From: JAZKDW01 sp040387375
GTDB lineage: Bacteria; Pseudomonadota; Gammaproteobacteria; Burkholderiales; Burkholderiaceae_D
Length of the DNA: 64,000 nucleotides
Assembly (NCBI GenBank): GCA_040387375.1
Contig: JAZKDW010000021.1
Location: 1-64,000 of the forward strand
Reading direction: 5' to 3'
The notes beneath the pieces are model-generated. The model worked only from the letters and a program-made list of their open reading frames with translations, searched no databases and was not told the origin of the DNA. Positions 25,553 through 36,415 of the stretch are shown here, piece by piece; the first letter of the stretch is position 1; every line of letters starts with the position of its first letter. The position numbers and the translations under genes are program-made.

Positions 25553-26161
25553 ATGAAAACGACACGTATGTTATTTGCCGGACTTTTGATGGCTTCGTCG
25601 GTGCCGATGGTCTCTTTTGCACAGGACTATCGCAATGACCCTCGTAATGACAATTATCGCGTGCCTGCGCCCGTCGCCGCTCCGATGCCTTCCAGCTTCC
25701 AGGATTCGGCTCGGGTCACACGGTCCTTGCCCCGCTACGAGCGCGTCAACATTCCCGAGGAACAGTGCCGCATGGAGACCGAACGCGTGGATGGCGGCAA
25801 TAACGGCGCTGGCACGCAAGGCCGCAGCATCGGCGGTTCTATCATCGGCGGCATCGCCGGCGCCGTGCTGGGCAACCAGGTCGGCGGCGGCAATGGCCGC
25901 ACGGTAGCGACCGCCGCGGGTGCGATCGGCGGTGCGATGATTGGCGACCGGGTTGGCAGCAATATGGAAGCCAATCAGGGCTATCAGGGGCCGAGCGAAC
26001 GGCAGGTGCGTCGCTGCACGACGTTTAACCGCACTGAAGAGCGCATCGCCGGTTACGATGTGACCTATCAATATCAGGGCCGAAGCTACACGACAGTGAT
26101 GCCAAACAATCCGGGCAATAATGTACGCGTCAATGTGTCGGTAACGCCAGTCGCCTACTAA
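25553..26161 (+). CDS. Glycine-zipper 2TM outer-membrane-associated protein
   Basis: This 202-residue protein has a signal peptide (to about 23, SFAQ), a linker rich in Asn/Arg/Pro, and a glycine-zipper domain. That domain (SIGGSIIGGIAGAVLGNQVGG and TAAGAIGGAMIGDRVG) has the G-x3-G repeats of Rickettsia 17-kDa/SlyB-like proteins. There is no lipobox. The C-terminal YDVTYQYQGRSYTTVMP is typical of the family. It is likely in the outer membrane or periplasm. Confidence 0.9.
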   Translation: MKTTRMLFAGLLMASSVPMVSFAQDYRNDPRNDNYRVPAPVAAPMPSSFQDSARVTRSLPRYERVNIPEEQCRMETERVDGGNNGAGTQGRSIGGSIIGGIAGAVLGNQVGGGNGRTVATAAGAIGGAMIGDRVGSNMEANQGYQGPSERQVRRCTTFNRTEERIAGYDVTYQYQGRSYTTVMPNNPGNNVRVNVSVTPVAY

Positions 26162-26192
26162 AAACAAATGGCAAGATCGGCTTGCCGGATGT

Positions 26193-26230
26193 AAAAAAGC
26201 CCGCAAAGCATGTGCTCTGCGGGCTTTTTT
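26193..26230. terminator. Bidirectional terminator between the glycine-zipper gene and rpoD
   Basis: AAAAAAGCCCGCA and TGCGGGCTTTTTT pair perfectly around a 12-nt loop. The T-runs allow it to work for both convergent genes. Confidence 0.93.
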
Positions 26231-26255
26231 GTGACGCCGGGATCCGGCGAATAAA

Positions 26256-28727
<2,472 letters not shown>

Positions 28728-28900
28728 TGCGTAGATATCAGTTCCAGACCAGTATGGTCAATTTCATGTGCGACACGGATAACACCATCGGAATGGTCAA
28801 AGCGGATGGCATCAGTTTCAAGTTGTAGCGTTTGACGCGTCTCAGGCGAACAAGTTGCGACGATCGGCCGCAATTCAAGAGTAGCGGCACAGGCCGGCAC

Positions 28901-29243
28901 TCAGTGCGTCAAACTTATCTGCTGTAGATAGAAGTCCTGGTCAAATGAGCGTTGAATTTCAAACACCCGGCCGATGTCATCGGCCACCTGATCACCAACA
29001 TCAAGGGTGACGGCATTATCCCACCCTGCGTTGCGTTGATCATGCTCGCCAAAAATACTTGCTGCAGGAAGGAGAAAAGCATGGGACACGGGGCGTCGGA
29101 AAAACGTCGCAAGCGCTAGCATCACGTCGACGTCTCCCTTGGCATAACCGGCAATAGTGCGAAAGACCAGGCATTGCCCGGCAATGACGGCTTTTGTGTC
29201 ATGCGAAAATTTTGTGGAAGTATGAATGATTGGGTTCAGTTTC
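28901..29243 (-). pseudogene. Coding-like fragment, N-terminally truncated
   Basis: The minus-strand frame is open from just after a TGA near 29246 to a TGA at 28901. Its translation looks like protein: KAVIAGQCLVFRTIAGYAKG, then VTLDVGDQVADDIGRVFEIQ, and the ending DQDFYLQQISLTH. Codon use is coding-like. The only ATG sits in the middle (29120-29125, with AGGGAG upstream). It may be a remnant of a larger gene or a short real protein of 73-74 residues. The family was not recognised. Confidence 0.3.
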
Positions 29244-29315
29244 TGTCACCCGGAGCGGCCGGTCTCATGTTTACGTTGTTTCAAGCTGTTTCCTGTTTCA
29301 TCTGAAGGCAGAATG

Positions 29316-29343
29316 AAAAAAAGCCCGCTAATTATAGCGGGCT
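29316..29343 (-). terminator. Orphan terminator hairpin on the minus strand
   Basis: AGCCCGCT/AGCGGGCT (29322-29343) with a 6-nt loop is followed on the minus strand by a T-run (29316-29322). No protein gene on that strand ends here, so it may belong to a small RNA starting within 29350-29520, or be an rpoD upstream attenuator. Confidence 0.6.
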
Positions 29344-29568
29344 GAAATCTATTTCTTATGAGGAGAATAGAGGAGACAGGCAGATTATCTTGGATTCGTG
29401 CTTTTAAAGCCAATTTATAAAGCGAATATCAGTCATGTACTTTGTGAATATCAGGAAAACCAGACCTATACCGCCGCCCTGAATTCCGGATATCCTTAGC
29501 TGTGCGAAATTATAGTCGCCGCAGCTTGTAAAAGTAAGGATCGGCGGCCTGAGCGATACGAAAAAATC

Positions 29569-30285
29569 ATGTCCGATAAAATGAAAATTCTACCGAACCA
29601 CCTGAAACCGCACCGTGGCAGCCGCATCAGCTGGCTGCGCGCGGCGGTATTGGGCGCGAACGATGGCATCGTCTCGACCGCCAGCCTGTTGCTTGGCCTT
29701 GTTGCCGCGCATGCAAGCCATGCCACGATCATGATCGCCGGCATCGCAGCTCTGGTCGCCGGCGCCATGTCGATGGCGGCAGGCGAATATGTATCGGTGC
29801 AGTCGCAGGCGGATACCGAACAGGCGGACATCGAGCTTGAACGACATCATCTCAGGATGGACGAGTCAGGCGAACGCGAGGAACTGACCCAGATCTATAT
29901 CGAACGCGGCCTGGAGCCGGCGCTGGCAAAGCAGGTTGCCAGGCAGCTCATGGCGCATGACGCATTGGGCGCACACGCGCGTGATGAACTTGGCATTACA
30001 CCTGCGCTCAGTGCACGCCCGATACTGGCCGCGGGGACGTCGGCGGCGAGCTTTGCGATCGGCGCCGCCCTGCCCTTGCTGGTGACCTACTTCACCTCCC
30101 CGATGAACCTGACCCCGGTTCTTTCAGTGACCTCACTTTTTTTCCTGGCATTGCTGGGCGGTATTGCCGCGTATGCCGGCGGCGCCAACATCGCCGTGGG
30201 TGCGATGCGCGTTACGTTCTGGGGTGCGCTGGCAATGGGATTGACGGCCGCCGTCGGGGCAATGTTCGGGACGGCTGTCGGATAA
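29569..30285 (+). CDS. VIT1/CCC1-family metal transporter
   Basis: This 238-residue inner-membrane protein has about five transmembrane helices. The first helix has the family signature LGANDGIVSTASLLLGLVAA, and the second AALVAGAMSMAAGEYVSVQS. A cytosolic metal-binding region with Glu-rich helices (ELERHHLRMDESGEREEL) lies between helices 2 and 3. The family moves Fe(II) or Mn(II), usually out of the cytosol or into stores. The ribosome binding site is weak. It is monocistronic. Confidence 0.92.
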   Translation: MSDKMKILPNHLKPHRGSRISWLRAAVLGANDGIVSTASLLLGLVAAHASHATIMIAGIAALVAGAMSMAAGEYVSVQSQADTEQADIELERHHLRMDESGEREELTQIYIERGLEPALAKQVARQLMAHDALGAHARDELGITPALSARPILAAGTSAASFAIGAALPLLVTYFTSPMNLTPVLSVTSLFFLALLGGIAAYAGGANIAVGAMRVTFWGALAMGLTAAVGAMFGTAVG

Positions 30286-30356
30286 AAACGTGCCGCCGAC
30301 CGGGCGGCAGGCATGAGGCGCCGCGATCCATCCTCGCGAATATCATTGGACGAAAA

Positions 30357-31928
30357 TCAGGATCGCTGGAATATGCCGCGCAAGGCCACCCGCCGGTGTT
30401 TCACCGGCAGCCTGGCGAGAGAACGCAAAAACCCGATATTGGCATCACACACCAGCGCGGATTGCCCCTGATAAGCGGCAGGCGTTTCGATGACCTTGAC
30501 GTGTTGCGGCGACATTGCGTCAAACGCCATCCGCATTGCGGTGTCGAGCATGAACTGATCGGGATAACGCCGATCGGTTTGGGGCGCTGCATTCAAGGCT
30601 TCGATCAGGAATTCGTGCTCAAGATTGACAATCGCCGCAGGCAGGGTTCGTGTTACATCCAGCTGCGCCGCCAGCAGTTTTACGCAGGTCTCCGCGCCAA
30701 GTGCGCGCGCCGCTTCCAACTGGCTGACCGCCATCGTCAGATAGGCTTCGAGGATGTCATCGTCCGCGGTTTTCATCAGATGCGGAAAAAGGTCGTTCAC
30801 CACCTGGCGCGTCGCATACCACATGTCGTCATCGTTACCCCCCTTTTCCCTGGTGGCCCACGCCACATCACCGGCATGCGCCAGCGTTCCGGGAAAACGC
30901 ATGTCGATGGCCTGCCAGTATCTGCTATTGCGCATCATCAGCAGCAGTTCAGCCTTGGACGTATAGATCGATGCCTGCAGCACGGCTTCACCGCCCAGTG
31001 AAATGCGGGTGATCACGTTCGCGAGGATCAGTTCTTCCCTGGTTGGAAACCACATGTCGTTCGGCGCCGTGCGGCTGATCTTTTCAATGAAGTCATCCGG
31101 CAAGCGGGCACGGCGATACTGTTCCATCATCGCGCCCGTAGCCACAGCCTGCTCCTCCCTGGTCAGGCGGAGAAAGCTGGGCTGGTGGAATCCGATCCTG
31201 GCGTTGGGTGTCGATGCCCGATCCTTGCCAGCCAAAAATACCAGCGTGCAGGCGCTGGCGCACATGCCTTCGACATAGGTATCGAGTTTGCGATCATGAA
31301 CAATACTGGCAATCCTTTCGGCTTCGAGCAGGCGTCCGCCGGGCGAGTCAAGGATCAGTGAATTTGCGCCGGAGGCGGCATTCAGCATCATCTCGATCTG
31401 GCGGGCGGACCCCTCTCTTAACATGCCGGTGAAGATGACCGCCTGGCCGTTGGCGGTGATCTTGACGCTGAACGCGCCCACAGGGTCCTGCCCGATCGCA
31501 ATCAGGCTGAACTCCTTCAACTGCGGCAACCCGTCGGTGCTGAGCTTCATGACCATGGTGAGAACCCCAATGCCAACCATCACACGCGCAAGCCTTGCCC
31601 AGCCGGCGGAGCCGCCGCGCGACGCATGCAATCCCGCGGATCGCCACACGCCGACGATGGACCAGCACCAGATTGTTATCGTCACAAAAAAAGCGGCGAC
31701 CGAGAGCGAAGCCAGCAGCCGCAGTGATCCGCCCATTGCAGGTAGCCGGTTGATGATGGTGGCGAGGATAATGGAAGTGAGGAAGGATACAAGGCAGCAG
31801 TTGACCCAGTACGACCGGCCCAGCCCAAGCTGGCCACGCCAGTGGCGCATCAGATAGTGTCCGCGCTGCAGTGGAGCAAACACTGGCGAGGCGGATTGGT
31901 CTGGTAGCGTATCGGTTGCTGAGTCCAT
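30357..31928 (-). CDS. Membrane protein with ClpP/crotonase-like domain
   Basis: This ~523-residue protein has an N-terminal membrane part with about four helices (LVSFLTSIILATIINRL; SLSVAAFFVTITIWCWSIV; VMVGIGVLTMVMKL). A periplasmic or cytosolic domain with a ClpP-like fold follows. NSLILDSPGGRLLEAERIA supplies the oxyanion-hole glycines and MCASACTLVFLAGKDR the expected nucleophilic Ser. The rest is helical. It resembles COG3904-type predicted proteases of unknown substrate. A catalytic dyad is likely but not shown. I chose the ATG at 31928; the longer frame begins at 32090. Confidence 0.75.
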   Translation of the reverse strand: MDSATDTLPDQSASPVFAPLQRGHYLMRHWRGQLGLGRSYWVNCCLVSFLTSIILATIINRLPAMGGSLRLLASLSVAAFFVTITIWCWSIVGVWRSAGLHASRGGSAGWARLARVMVGIGVLTMVMKLSTDGLPQLKEFSLIAIGQDPVGAFSVKITANGQAVIFTGMLREGSARQIEMMLNAASGANSLILDSPGGRLLEAERIASIVHDRKLDTYVEGMCASACTLVFLAGKDRASTPNARIGFHQPSFLRLTREEQAVATGAMMEQYRRARLPDDFIEKISRTAPNDMWFPTREELILANVITRISLGGEAVLQASIYTSKAELLLMMRNSRYWQAIDMRFPGTLAHAGDVAWATREKGGNDDDMWYATRQVVNDLFPHLMKTADDDILEAYLTMAVSQLEAARALGAETCVKLLAAQLDVTRTLPAAIVNLEHEFLIEALNAAPQTDRRYPDQFMLDTAMRMAFDAMSPQHVKVIETPAAYQGQSALVCDANIGFLRSLARLPVKHRRVALRGIFQRS

Positions 31929-32179
31929 CGTTGTCGCGCCCCTGATTGGAGGAACCAGAGTATCGCCAAACGATATGGGTAAACGGGCATCGTGGTGCCC
32001 GGGCAACGGAAGGAGCGCGAGAATGAAAAGATCGGTGGTGGTCACTGCAATTACTGCTGCGTGAATACAACAGAAAGTGCATAGTCCCATTCGATCTTGC
32101 CGACGCCATGGTGCATGCCATCGCGCAGCGGTTCATGATACCGGCCGCCGTCAGGCGACATTGCATCGGGGCGATCCGA

Positions 32180-32896
32180 TTACTTCGACCGCCACTTTTT
32201 CGCATTGCCGGCTACGATGCCGATTGCCGGATCCGGCGTACCAGACCATGTCAGTTCAACCACCCTGCCGCGCCGGACATTGCCGACCAGCGCCGGCCTG
32301 AAGCAGGCCAGGTTGGTGCCGCCCTCGTGCCGCACGCTGGGATAGAGAATGCCCATCGACCCTTCCTCCAGCAAACCCGCCGCCAGTTGCTGCGATGCGA
32401 TATAGCTGTCCGGCTTCAGGCAGGCGGCGTACTCCTTGCGTCCGCGCAGGTCGTGAAACTCACTGGAGAAATCGGCCAGCAATGCCTGGTAGCTCACGCT
32501 ATCGTCGAAACGGTCGATTTCCTGGTATTCCACCGTCTTGTGGAAAATGATTTCGGCCAGCGCCGTGTCAGCGTCGAATGCGCAGTACCAGGCGCCGCGA
32601 TCATCGCCATTGAAGCGGCTGCCCTCGGGACGTGCGTAAGTGTAAGCGGCGTTAATGATGCGGAAGTTCGGCACCCCGAATACCAGCTCGTCCACGCCTA
32701 TTCCCGGCAGGCCGCCGCATTCTCCGATCAGGCGTGCATTGGTGGCGTTGTCCAGATCAAAGAGGTCGCGCAGATGATCCGCATCCTCGGCGATGGCCGC
32801 CAATACCGAATCCTCCTGGTCGGCAAAACGCGAAGGAATCAGGCGGCAAGTATCAAACTGGCGCAGCAGAACGACCGGCGGCAGGCGCATTGTCAC
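32180..32896 (-). CDS. RES-domain NAD-degrading toxin
   Basis: This ~238-residue protein has the RES fold, named for its conserved Arg, Glu and Ser. The core is visible as ARPEGSRFNGDDRGAWYCAF, ALAEIIFHKTVEY and the LYPSVRHEGGTNLACFRP end. RES proteins of toxin-antitoxin systems break down NAD+. The GTG start at 32896 overlaps the antitoxin TGA by four bases (GTGA), so the two are translationally coupled; an ATG two codons later is possible. The protein is somewhat longer than many RES toxins. Confidence 0.88.
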   Translation of the reverse strand: MTMRLPPVVLLRQFDTCRLIPSRFADQEDSVLAAIAEDADHLRDLFDLDNATNARLIGECGGLPGIGVDELVFGVPNFRIINAAYTYARPEGSRFNGDDRGAWYCAFDADTALAEIIFHKTVEYQEIDRFDDSVSYQALLADFSSEFHDLRGRKEYAACLKPDSYIASQQLAAGLLEEGSMGILYPSVRHEGGTNLACFRPALVGNVRRGRVVELTWSGTPDPAIGIVAGNAKKWRSK

Positions 32897-33330
32897 AGCC
32901 CGCCGCGTCGCGCATCCAGAAGCTTGCGCACGGTCTGCATGGCCAGCATGCCGCCGCCCAGCATGTACGCCAACGGCGTCCTGCCGCCGAAAATCACGTT
33001 CTTGTTAGGCAAGCTGACCCATTCGTCGGCGAGCTTGTCGCCATAGAGGATATGCAAGCCTTTGTAAATGCCGATCAGATAGGAAATGCGTGTGATCCGA
33101 TCAACTTCCAGCACGCGGTCGGGGTTCTTTTTCCATTCATAGAAGGCACTGTTGGACAGCCCGCCTAATAATTCGCGGGCATCTTCATCGCGCAGCTTCC
33201 ATGCGCTGGCCAGCTTGAAAAAACCCTTGAGCGCCGACTTCGACAGGCGTTCGCGCTCGGACCTCGCATTCAGGTCAATGAAGGCTGCCGGCTCAAAGCG
33301 GCTGGAGGGGTAAGCATAGGAAGGGGTCAT
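32893..33330 (-). CDS. Xre/MbcA/ParS-type antitoxin
   Basis: This 145-residue protein has GGAGACT before its ATG. An N-terminal helix-turn-helix-like region (LSKSALKGFFKLASAWKLRD) is followed by ARELLGGLSNSAFYEWKK, and the C-terminal DUF2384-type domain WVSLPNKNVIFGGRTPLAYML, which contacts the RES toxin in known pairs. It is expected to neutralise the toxin and repress the operon. An inverted repeat for this role lies just upstream (33347-33370). Confidence 0.88.
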   Translation of the reverse strand: MTPSYAYPSSRFEPAAFIDLNARSERERLSKSALKGFFKLASAWKLRDEDARELLGGLSNSAFYEWKKNPDRVLEVDRITRISYLIGIYKGLHILYGDKLADEWVSLPNKNVIFGGRTPLAYMLGGGMLAMQTVRKLLDARRGGL

Positions 33331-33346
33331 CTGGAGTCTCCGTTTA

Positions 33347-33370
33347 TGGATAGTTTATACTCCATATCCA
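33347..33370. promoter_or_regulatory. Candidate operator of the RES/Xre operon
   Basis: TGGATA and TATCCA form an inverted repeat around TATACT/TATAAA-like -10 elements, about 17 bp before the antitoxin start. Overlap of palindrome and promoter suits autorepression. Confidence 0.6.
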
Positions 33371-33563
33371 GAAATGCAAGCAGCTTCGGGCCAGAATGTT
33401 GCGGCTTTCACATTAACACACCTCCGGCAATTCCATTGTCATTCAAGCCATTATTCGCCCCGGTGATTGTCATTATTCGTTATTCGCTATTTCTCAATAA
33501 CGCAGCTTCTGCCAGAATGGCGCGCTACCGCCAACGCATCATCAAATCAGACTGGAACCCATC

Positions 33564-34265
33564 ATGGAATATGTCTTCACACCTGCGGCAACCCCGTCGC
33601 TGCAAGTCGCTGGTCAGGCGCAGCAGTTTCCCGTCAATCGTATTTTCTGCGTAGGCCGCAATTACGCTGCGCATGCAATCGAGATGGGCAAGGACCCTAC
33701 CCGCGACCTGCCTTTTTTCTTCATGAAGCCAGGGTCTGCGGTGGTCCAGGCCGGCGCCGAGGAAGTATCGATTCCCTATCCGCCGATGACCAAAAACTTC
33801 CACCACGAAATTGAACTGGTAGTGGCGATCGGCAAAGGCGGCAGCAATATCCCCGTCGCATCGGCGCTTGAGCACATCTATGGTTACGCAATCGGCCTCG
33901 ACATGACACGACGCGACCTGCAACTCGAGGCGCGTGACAAGGGCCGTCCATGGGAATTCGGAAAATCATTTTCCAAATCGGCGCCGGTTGGTCCGATTCA
34001 TCGCGCCGAGGATATCGGTCACCCGTCGCAGGCGGCAATCTCGGTCACCGTCAATGGCACTGTAAAACAATCGTCGGATATCAACCTGCTGATCTGGTCA
34101 GTGGCGGAATGCATCGCCGACCTGTCGCGCTTCGAAACGCTGGAGCCGGGCGACATCATCATGACCGGCACGCCTGAAGGCGTGAATGCCGTGGTGCCCG
34201 GTGACGTGATGCGCGGCGCGATAGCCGGCATGGGCGAGATCGTGGTGCGTGTGGAAGCAAAATAA
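33564..34265 (+). CDS. Fumarylacetoacetate hydrolase family, likely fumarylpyruvate hydrolase
   Basis: This 233-residue enzyme has the FAA_hydrolase fold. Signatures are VGRNYAAHAIEM, the metal-binding EIELVVAIGKGG (Glu), YGYAIGLDMTRRDLQ (Asp) and IIMTGTPEGVNAV. The group splits beta-diketo acids such as fumarylpyruvate of the gentisate pathway. Followed by a zeta-class GST after 65 bp, it fits a fumarylpyruvate hydrolase (nagK-like) in aromatic acid breakdown, but gentisate dioxygenase is not in the window. The alternative is acylpyruvate hydrolase. Confidence 0.85.
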   Translation: MEYVFTPAATPSLQVAGQAQQFPVNRIFCVGRNYAAHAIEMGKDPTRDLPFFFMKPGSAVVQAGAEEVSIPYPPMTKNFHHEIELVVAIGKGGSNIPVASALEHIYGYAIGLDMTRRDLQLEARDKGRPWEFGKSFSKSAPVGPIHRAEDIGHPSQAAISVTVNGTVKQSSDINLLIWSVAECIADLSRFETLEPGDIIMTGTPEGVNAVVPGDVMRGAIAGMGEIVVRVEAK

Positions 34266-34330
34266 AACGCGCCGGACGGGCCGGGCCTTGTCCCGGCAAA
34301 AATTTTTTCACCAGTATCCAGGAGCGACGC

Positions 34331-35002
34331 TTGAACACCACTGAACAGAAAAAACTGGTTCTTCACAATTATTTCCGCAGCTCTTCCGCATATCGGGTGC
34401 GCATCGCGATGAACCTGAAGGGCCTCGATTACGATTACGTATCGGTCCACCTGACACGCAGCGGCGGCGAACAATTCCTCGATGCCTTCAAGAACAAATT
34501 GAATCCGCACGCGCTGGTTCCGGTGCTGGACACAGGGGATGCGTCGCTGACGCAATCCTTGTCGATCATTGAATACCTGGAAGAGGTCTACCCCGCGCAT
34601 CCGCTGCTGCCGGGCTCGGCCCTGGACCGCGCTTACGTGCGCCAGCTTTCGCTCGCAATCGCCTGCGAAATGCATCCACTGAACAATCTGCGGGTTCTCA
34701 AATACCTGAGCGGACCGTTGGGCCTGTCGGAAGACGCCAAATCGCAGTGGATCCACAACTGGCTGCAGCTGGGCCTGGAAGCACTGGAAGCCGAAGTCGC
34801 GGCATCACCGAAGCGCGGCCAGTTCTGCTTCGGCGACACCCCAACGCTTGCCGATTGCTGCCTGGTGCCGCAACTGTTCAATGCGCGGCGCTTTAATGTC
34901 GACCTGACGCCGTACCCCGTCCTGCTCGAGATCGATGCGCGCTGCAATCAACTCGACGCATTCCAGCGCGCCCATCCGGGCAAGCAAATCGACAGCGAGT
35001 AA
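34331..35002 (+). CDS. Zeta-class GST: maleylpyruvate/maleylacetoacetate isomerase
   Basis: This ~223-residue glutathione-dependent isomerase starts at a TTG with a good AGGAG site eight bases upstream. N-terminal landmarks are FRSSSAYRVRIAMNLKGLDY, including the SSxxxRVRIAL-like active-site motif of zeta GSTs, then NPHALVPVLDTGD and LTQSLSIIEYLEEVYP. The C-terminal helical domain ends GDTPTLADCCLVPQL. It isomerises cis to trans ring-cleavage products. Next to the fumarylpyruvate hydrolase gene it fits maleylpyruvate isomerase (nagL/maiA-like). Confidence 0.88.
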   Translation: MNTTEQKKLVLHNYFRSSSAYRVRIAMNLKGLDYDYVSVHLTRSGGEQFLDAFKNKLNPHALVPVLDTGDASLTQSLSIIEYLEEVYPAHPLLPGSALDRAYVRQLSLAIACEMHPLNNLRVLKYLSGPLGLSEDAKSQWIHNWLQLGLEALEAEVAASPKRGQFCFGDTPTLADCCLVPQLFNARRFNVDLTPYPVLLEIDARCNQLDAFQRAHPGKQIDSE

Positions 35003-35011
35003 ACCGCTCCC

Positions 35012-35033
35012 GTGACGGCGTTCGCGCCGTCAC
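35012..35033. terminator. UUCG-loop hairpin between convergent genes
   Basis: GTGACGGCG-TTCG-CGCCGTCAC has a 9-bp perfect stem and a stable tetraloop. It overlaps the end of the sensor kinase gene. No T-run is present. Confidence 0.55.
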
Positions 35034-36415
35034 ACGCCCGCATCTGCCGCGGGACCGCGCGCCTGCAAGGTCAGCCCGACCGTATTGACGCCCGCACGAC
35101 TGGCCGCGAACACGGTGCCGCCATGCATCGTGGCGATCGCCTTCACGATTGCCAGACCCAGTCCATGATTTCCGGTGCTGAGCGCGCGCGACGGATCGAC
35201 ACGGTAGAAGCGGTCAAACAACCGCCCCAGGTGTTCGGTGGAAATTGCCTCGCCCGGATTGGACACGGCCACCTCCACGCTGTCGCTCTGCCGCCGTATG
35301 TCCACACGCAAACGCGCGCCAGCAGGTGAATGCTGAATCGCATTGTGCAGCAGGTTGTTCATCGCGCGCCGGAATAATGACTTGTCCACCGCCACGGCCG
35401 CATCGCCCTCGGTGCCGACCGATATGGATTTTTCCTCCATCAGCGGTTCAAGGAAATCAATTGTCTTCAGCACTTCGCCCGCCAGCGACGAAGCCGCCAG
35501 GCAGGTCGCGGTTTCGCCCTGGTCGGCGCGCGCCAGGAACAGCATGTCGTTGACGATCGCCCGCAGGCGCTCCAGCTCTTCCAGGTTGGACTGCAGCGTT
35601 TCCTTCAGCTCCGCCGGACTGCGTTCGCGGGTCAATGCGACCTGGGTCATGCCGATGATATTGCCGATCGGCGTGCGCAATTCATGCGCGACGTCGGCAC
35701 TGAATCCTTCCAGCTGCGCATAGGCGGTCTCGAGCCGGTCAAGGGCGCCGTTGAAGGATGTCTCCAGCTGCGTCAGCTCGCTGACCGGGGGCGACAGTAT
35801 CAGGCGCTGCGACAGGTTTTTCGGACTCAATGCCTGGGCGCCGGCCGACAGGCGCGCCAAAGGCCGCAAGCCGAAACGCGCCAGCCAATAACCGAAACCG
35901 GACACCACGGCAATGCCCATCACCGAGATGGCAATCAGCGCATAGGCGAATGCGTCCAGCGTGCGCCTGGCCGGCGCGGTGCTGACGCCGACCATCAGGT
36001 GGATCTCCGGATAATCCGGCAGCGGGCGCAGCGTATGGCCGAGCGTCTTCATCGGATGACGCACATCGGCCACCATCAGCGAGCGCACATTTCCATCCTG
36101 GCCCGGCGGACCGTTTGCCGGAAACTGGTCGCCGAAAGCCAGCGCCGAATTTTCACAGGCGATCCAGAAACGTGTATTGCCATCGGTGGTGGTAATCGTG
36201 GTCAGCATCTTGCGCAATTCGTCCCATCGCTCGACACTGGGAACATCGGCAATCAAGCGCTTCACCACTTCCAGCTTGCCGCGCAAATCGTCTTCCTGCT
36301 GCCGCGCAAGCGTTGTCGCCAGCGCCTGGTACAGCGCAAAGCCGGACAGCGAAAACACGATCAGGCCCACCACGCCGAATGTCACCGCCAGCCTGGCCGC
36401 GATCGAACGCATCAT
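35030..36415 (-). CDS. Heavy-metal-type sensor histidine kinase (CusS-like)
   Basis: This 461-residue inner-membrane kinase has two transmembrane segments (about 12-30 and 158-180). They flank a periplasmic sensor of ~125 residues with NTRFWIACENSALAFG. A HAMP linker, then the phosphoacceptor His in DVAHELRTPIGN, N-box NNLLHNAIQHS and G-boxes (RFYRVDPSR and HGLGLAIVK) follow. It fits the CusS/PcoS family that senses Cu or Ag ions. The metal and its target genes are not known. It overlaps the regulator gene by four bases. Confidence 0.92.
   Translation of the reverse strand: MMRSIAARLAVTFGVVGLIVFSLSGFALYQALATTLARQQEDDLRGKLEVVKRLIADVPSVERWDELRKMLTTITTTDGNTRFWIACENSALAFGDQFPANGPPGQDGNVRSLMVADVRHPMKTLGHTLRPLPDYPEIHLMVGVSTAPARRTLDAFAYALIAISVMGIAVVSGFGYWLARFGLRPLARLSAGAQALSPKNLSQRLILSPPVSELTQLETSFNGALDRLETAYAQLEGFSADVAHELRTPIGNIIGMTQVALTRERSPAELKETLQSNLEELERLRAIVNDMLFLARADQGETATCLAASSLAGEVLKTIDFLEPLMEEKSISVGTEGDAAVAVDKSLFRRAMNNLLHNAIQHSPAGARLRVDIRRQSDSVEVAVSNPGEAISTEHLGRLFDRFYRVDPSRALSTGNHGLGLAIVKAIATMHGGTVFAASRAGVNTVGLTLQARGPAADAGV

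Larger units (their letters stand above)
28728..29568. other. Long intergenic region upstream of rpoD
   Basis: About 840 bp lie between rpoD and the VIT gene. It holds a coding-like minus-strand frame without a good start (28901-29243) and a terminator hairpin of unknown origin (29316-29343). rpoD promoters should be here but no consensus was convincing. Confidence 0.5.

Noticed and set aside
34019..34756. 245-residue minus-strand frame opposite the FAA hydrolase and GST genes
   Set aside because: Antisense shadow; the plus strand shows complete enzyme signatures.
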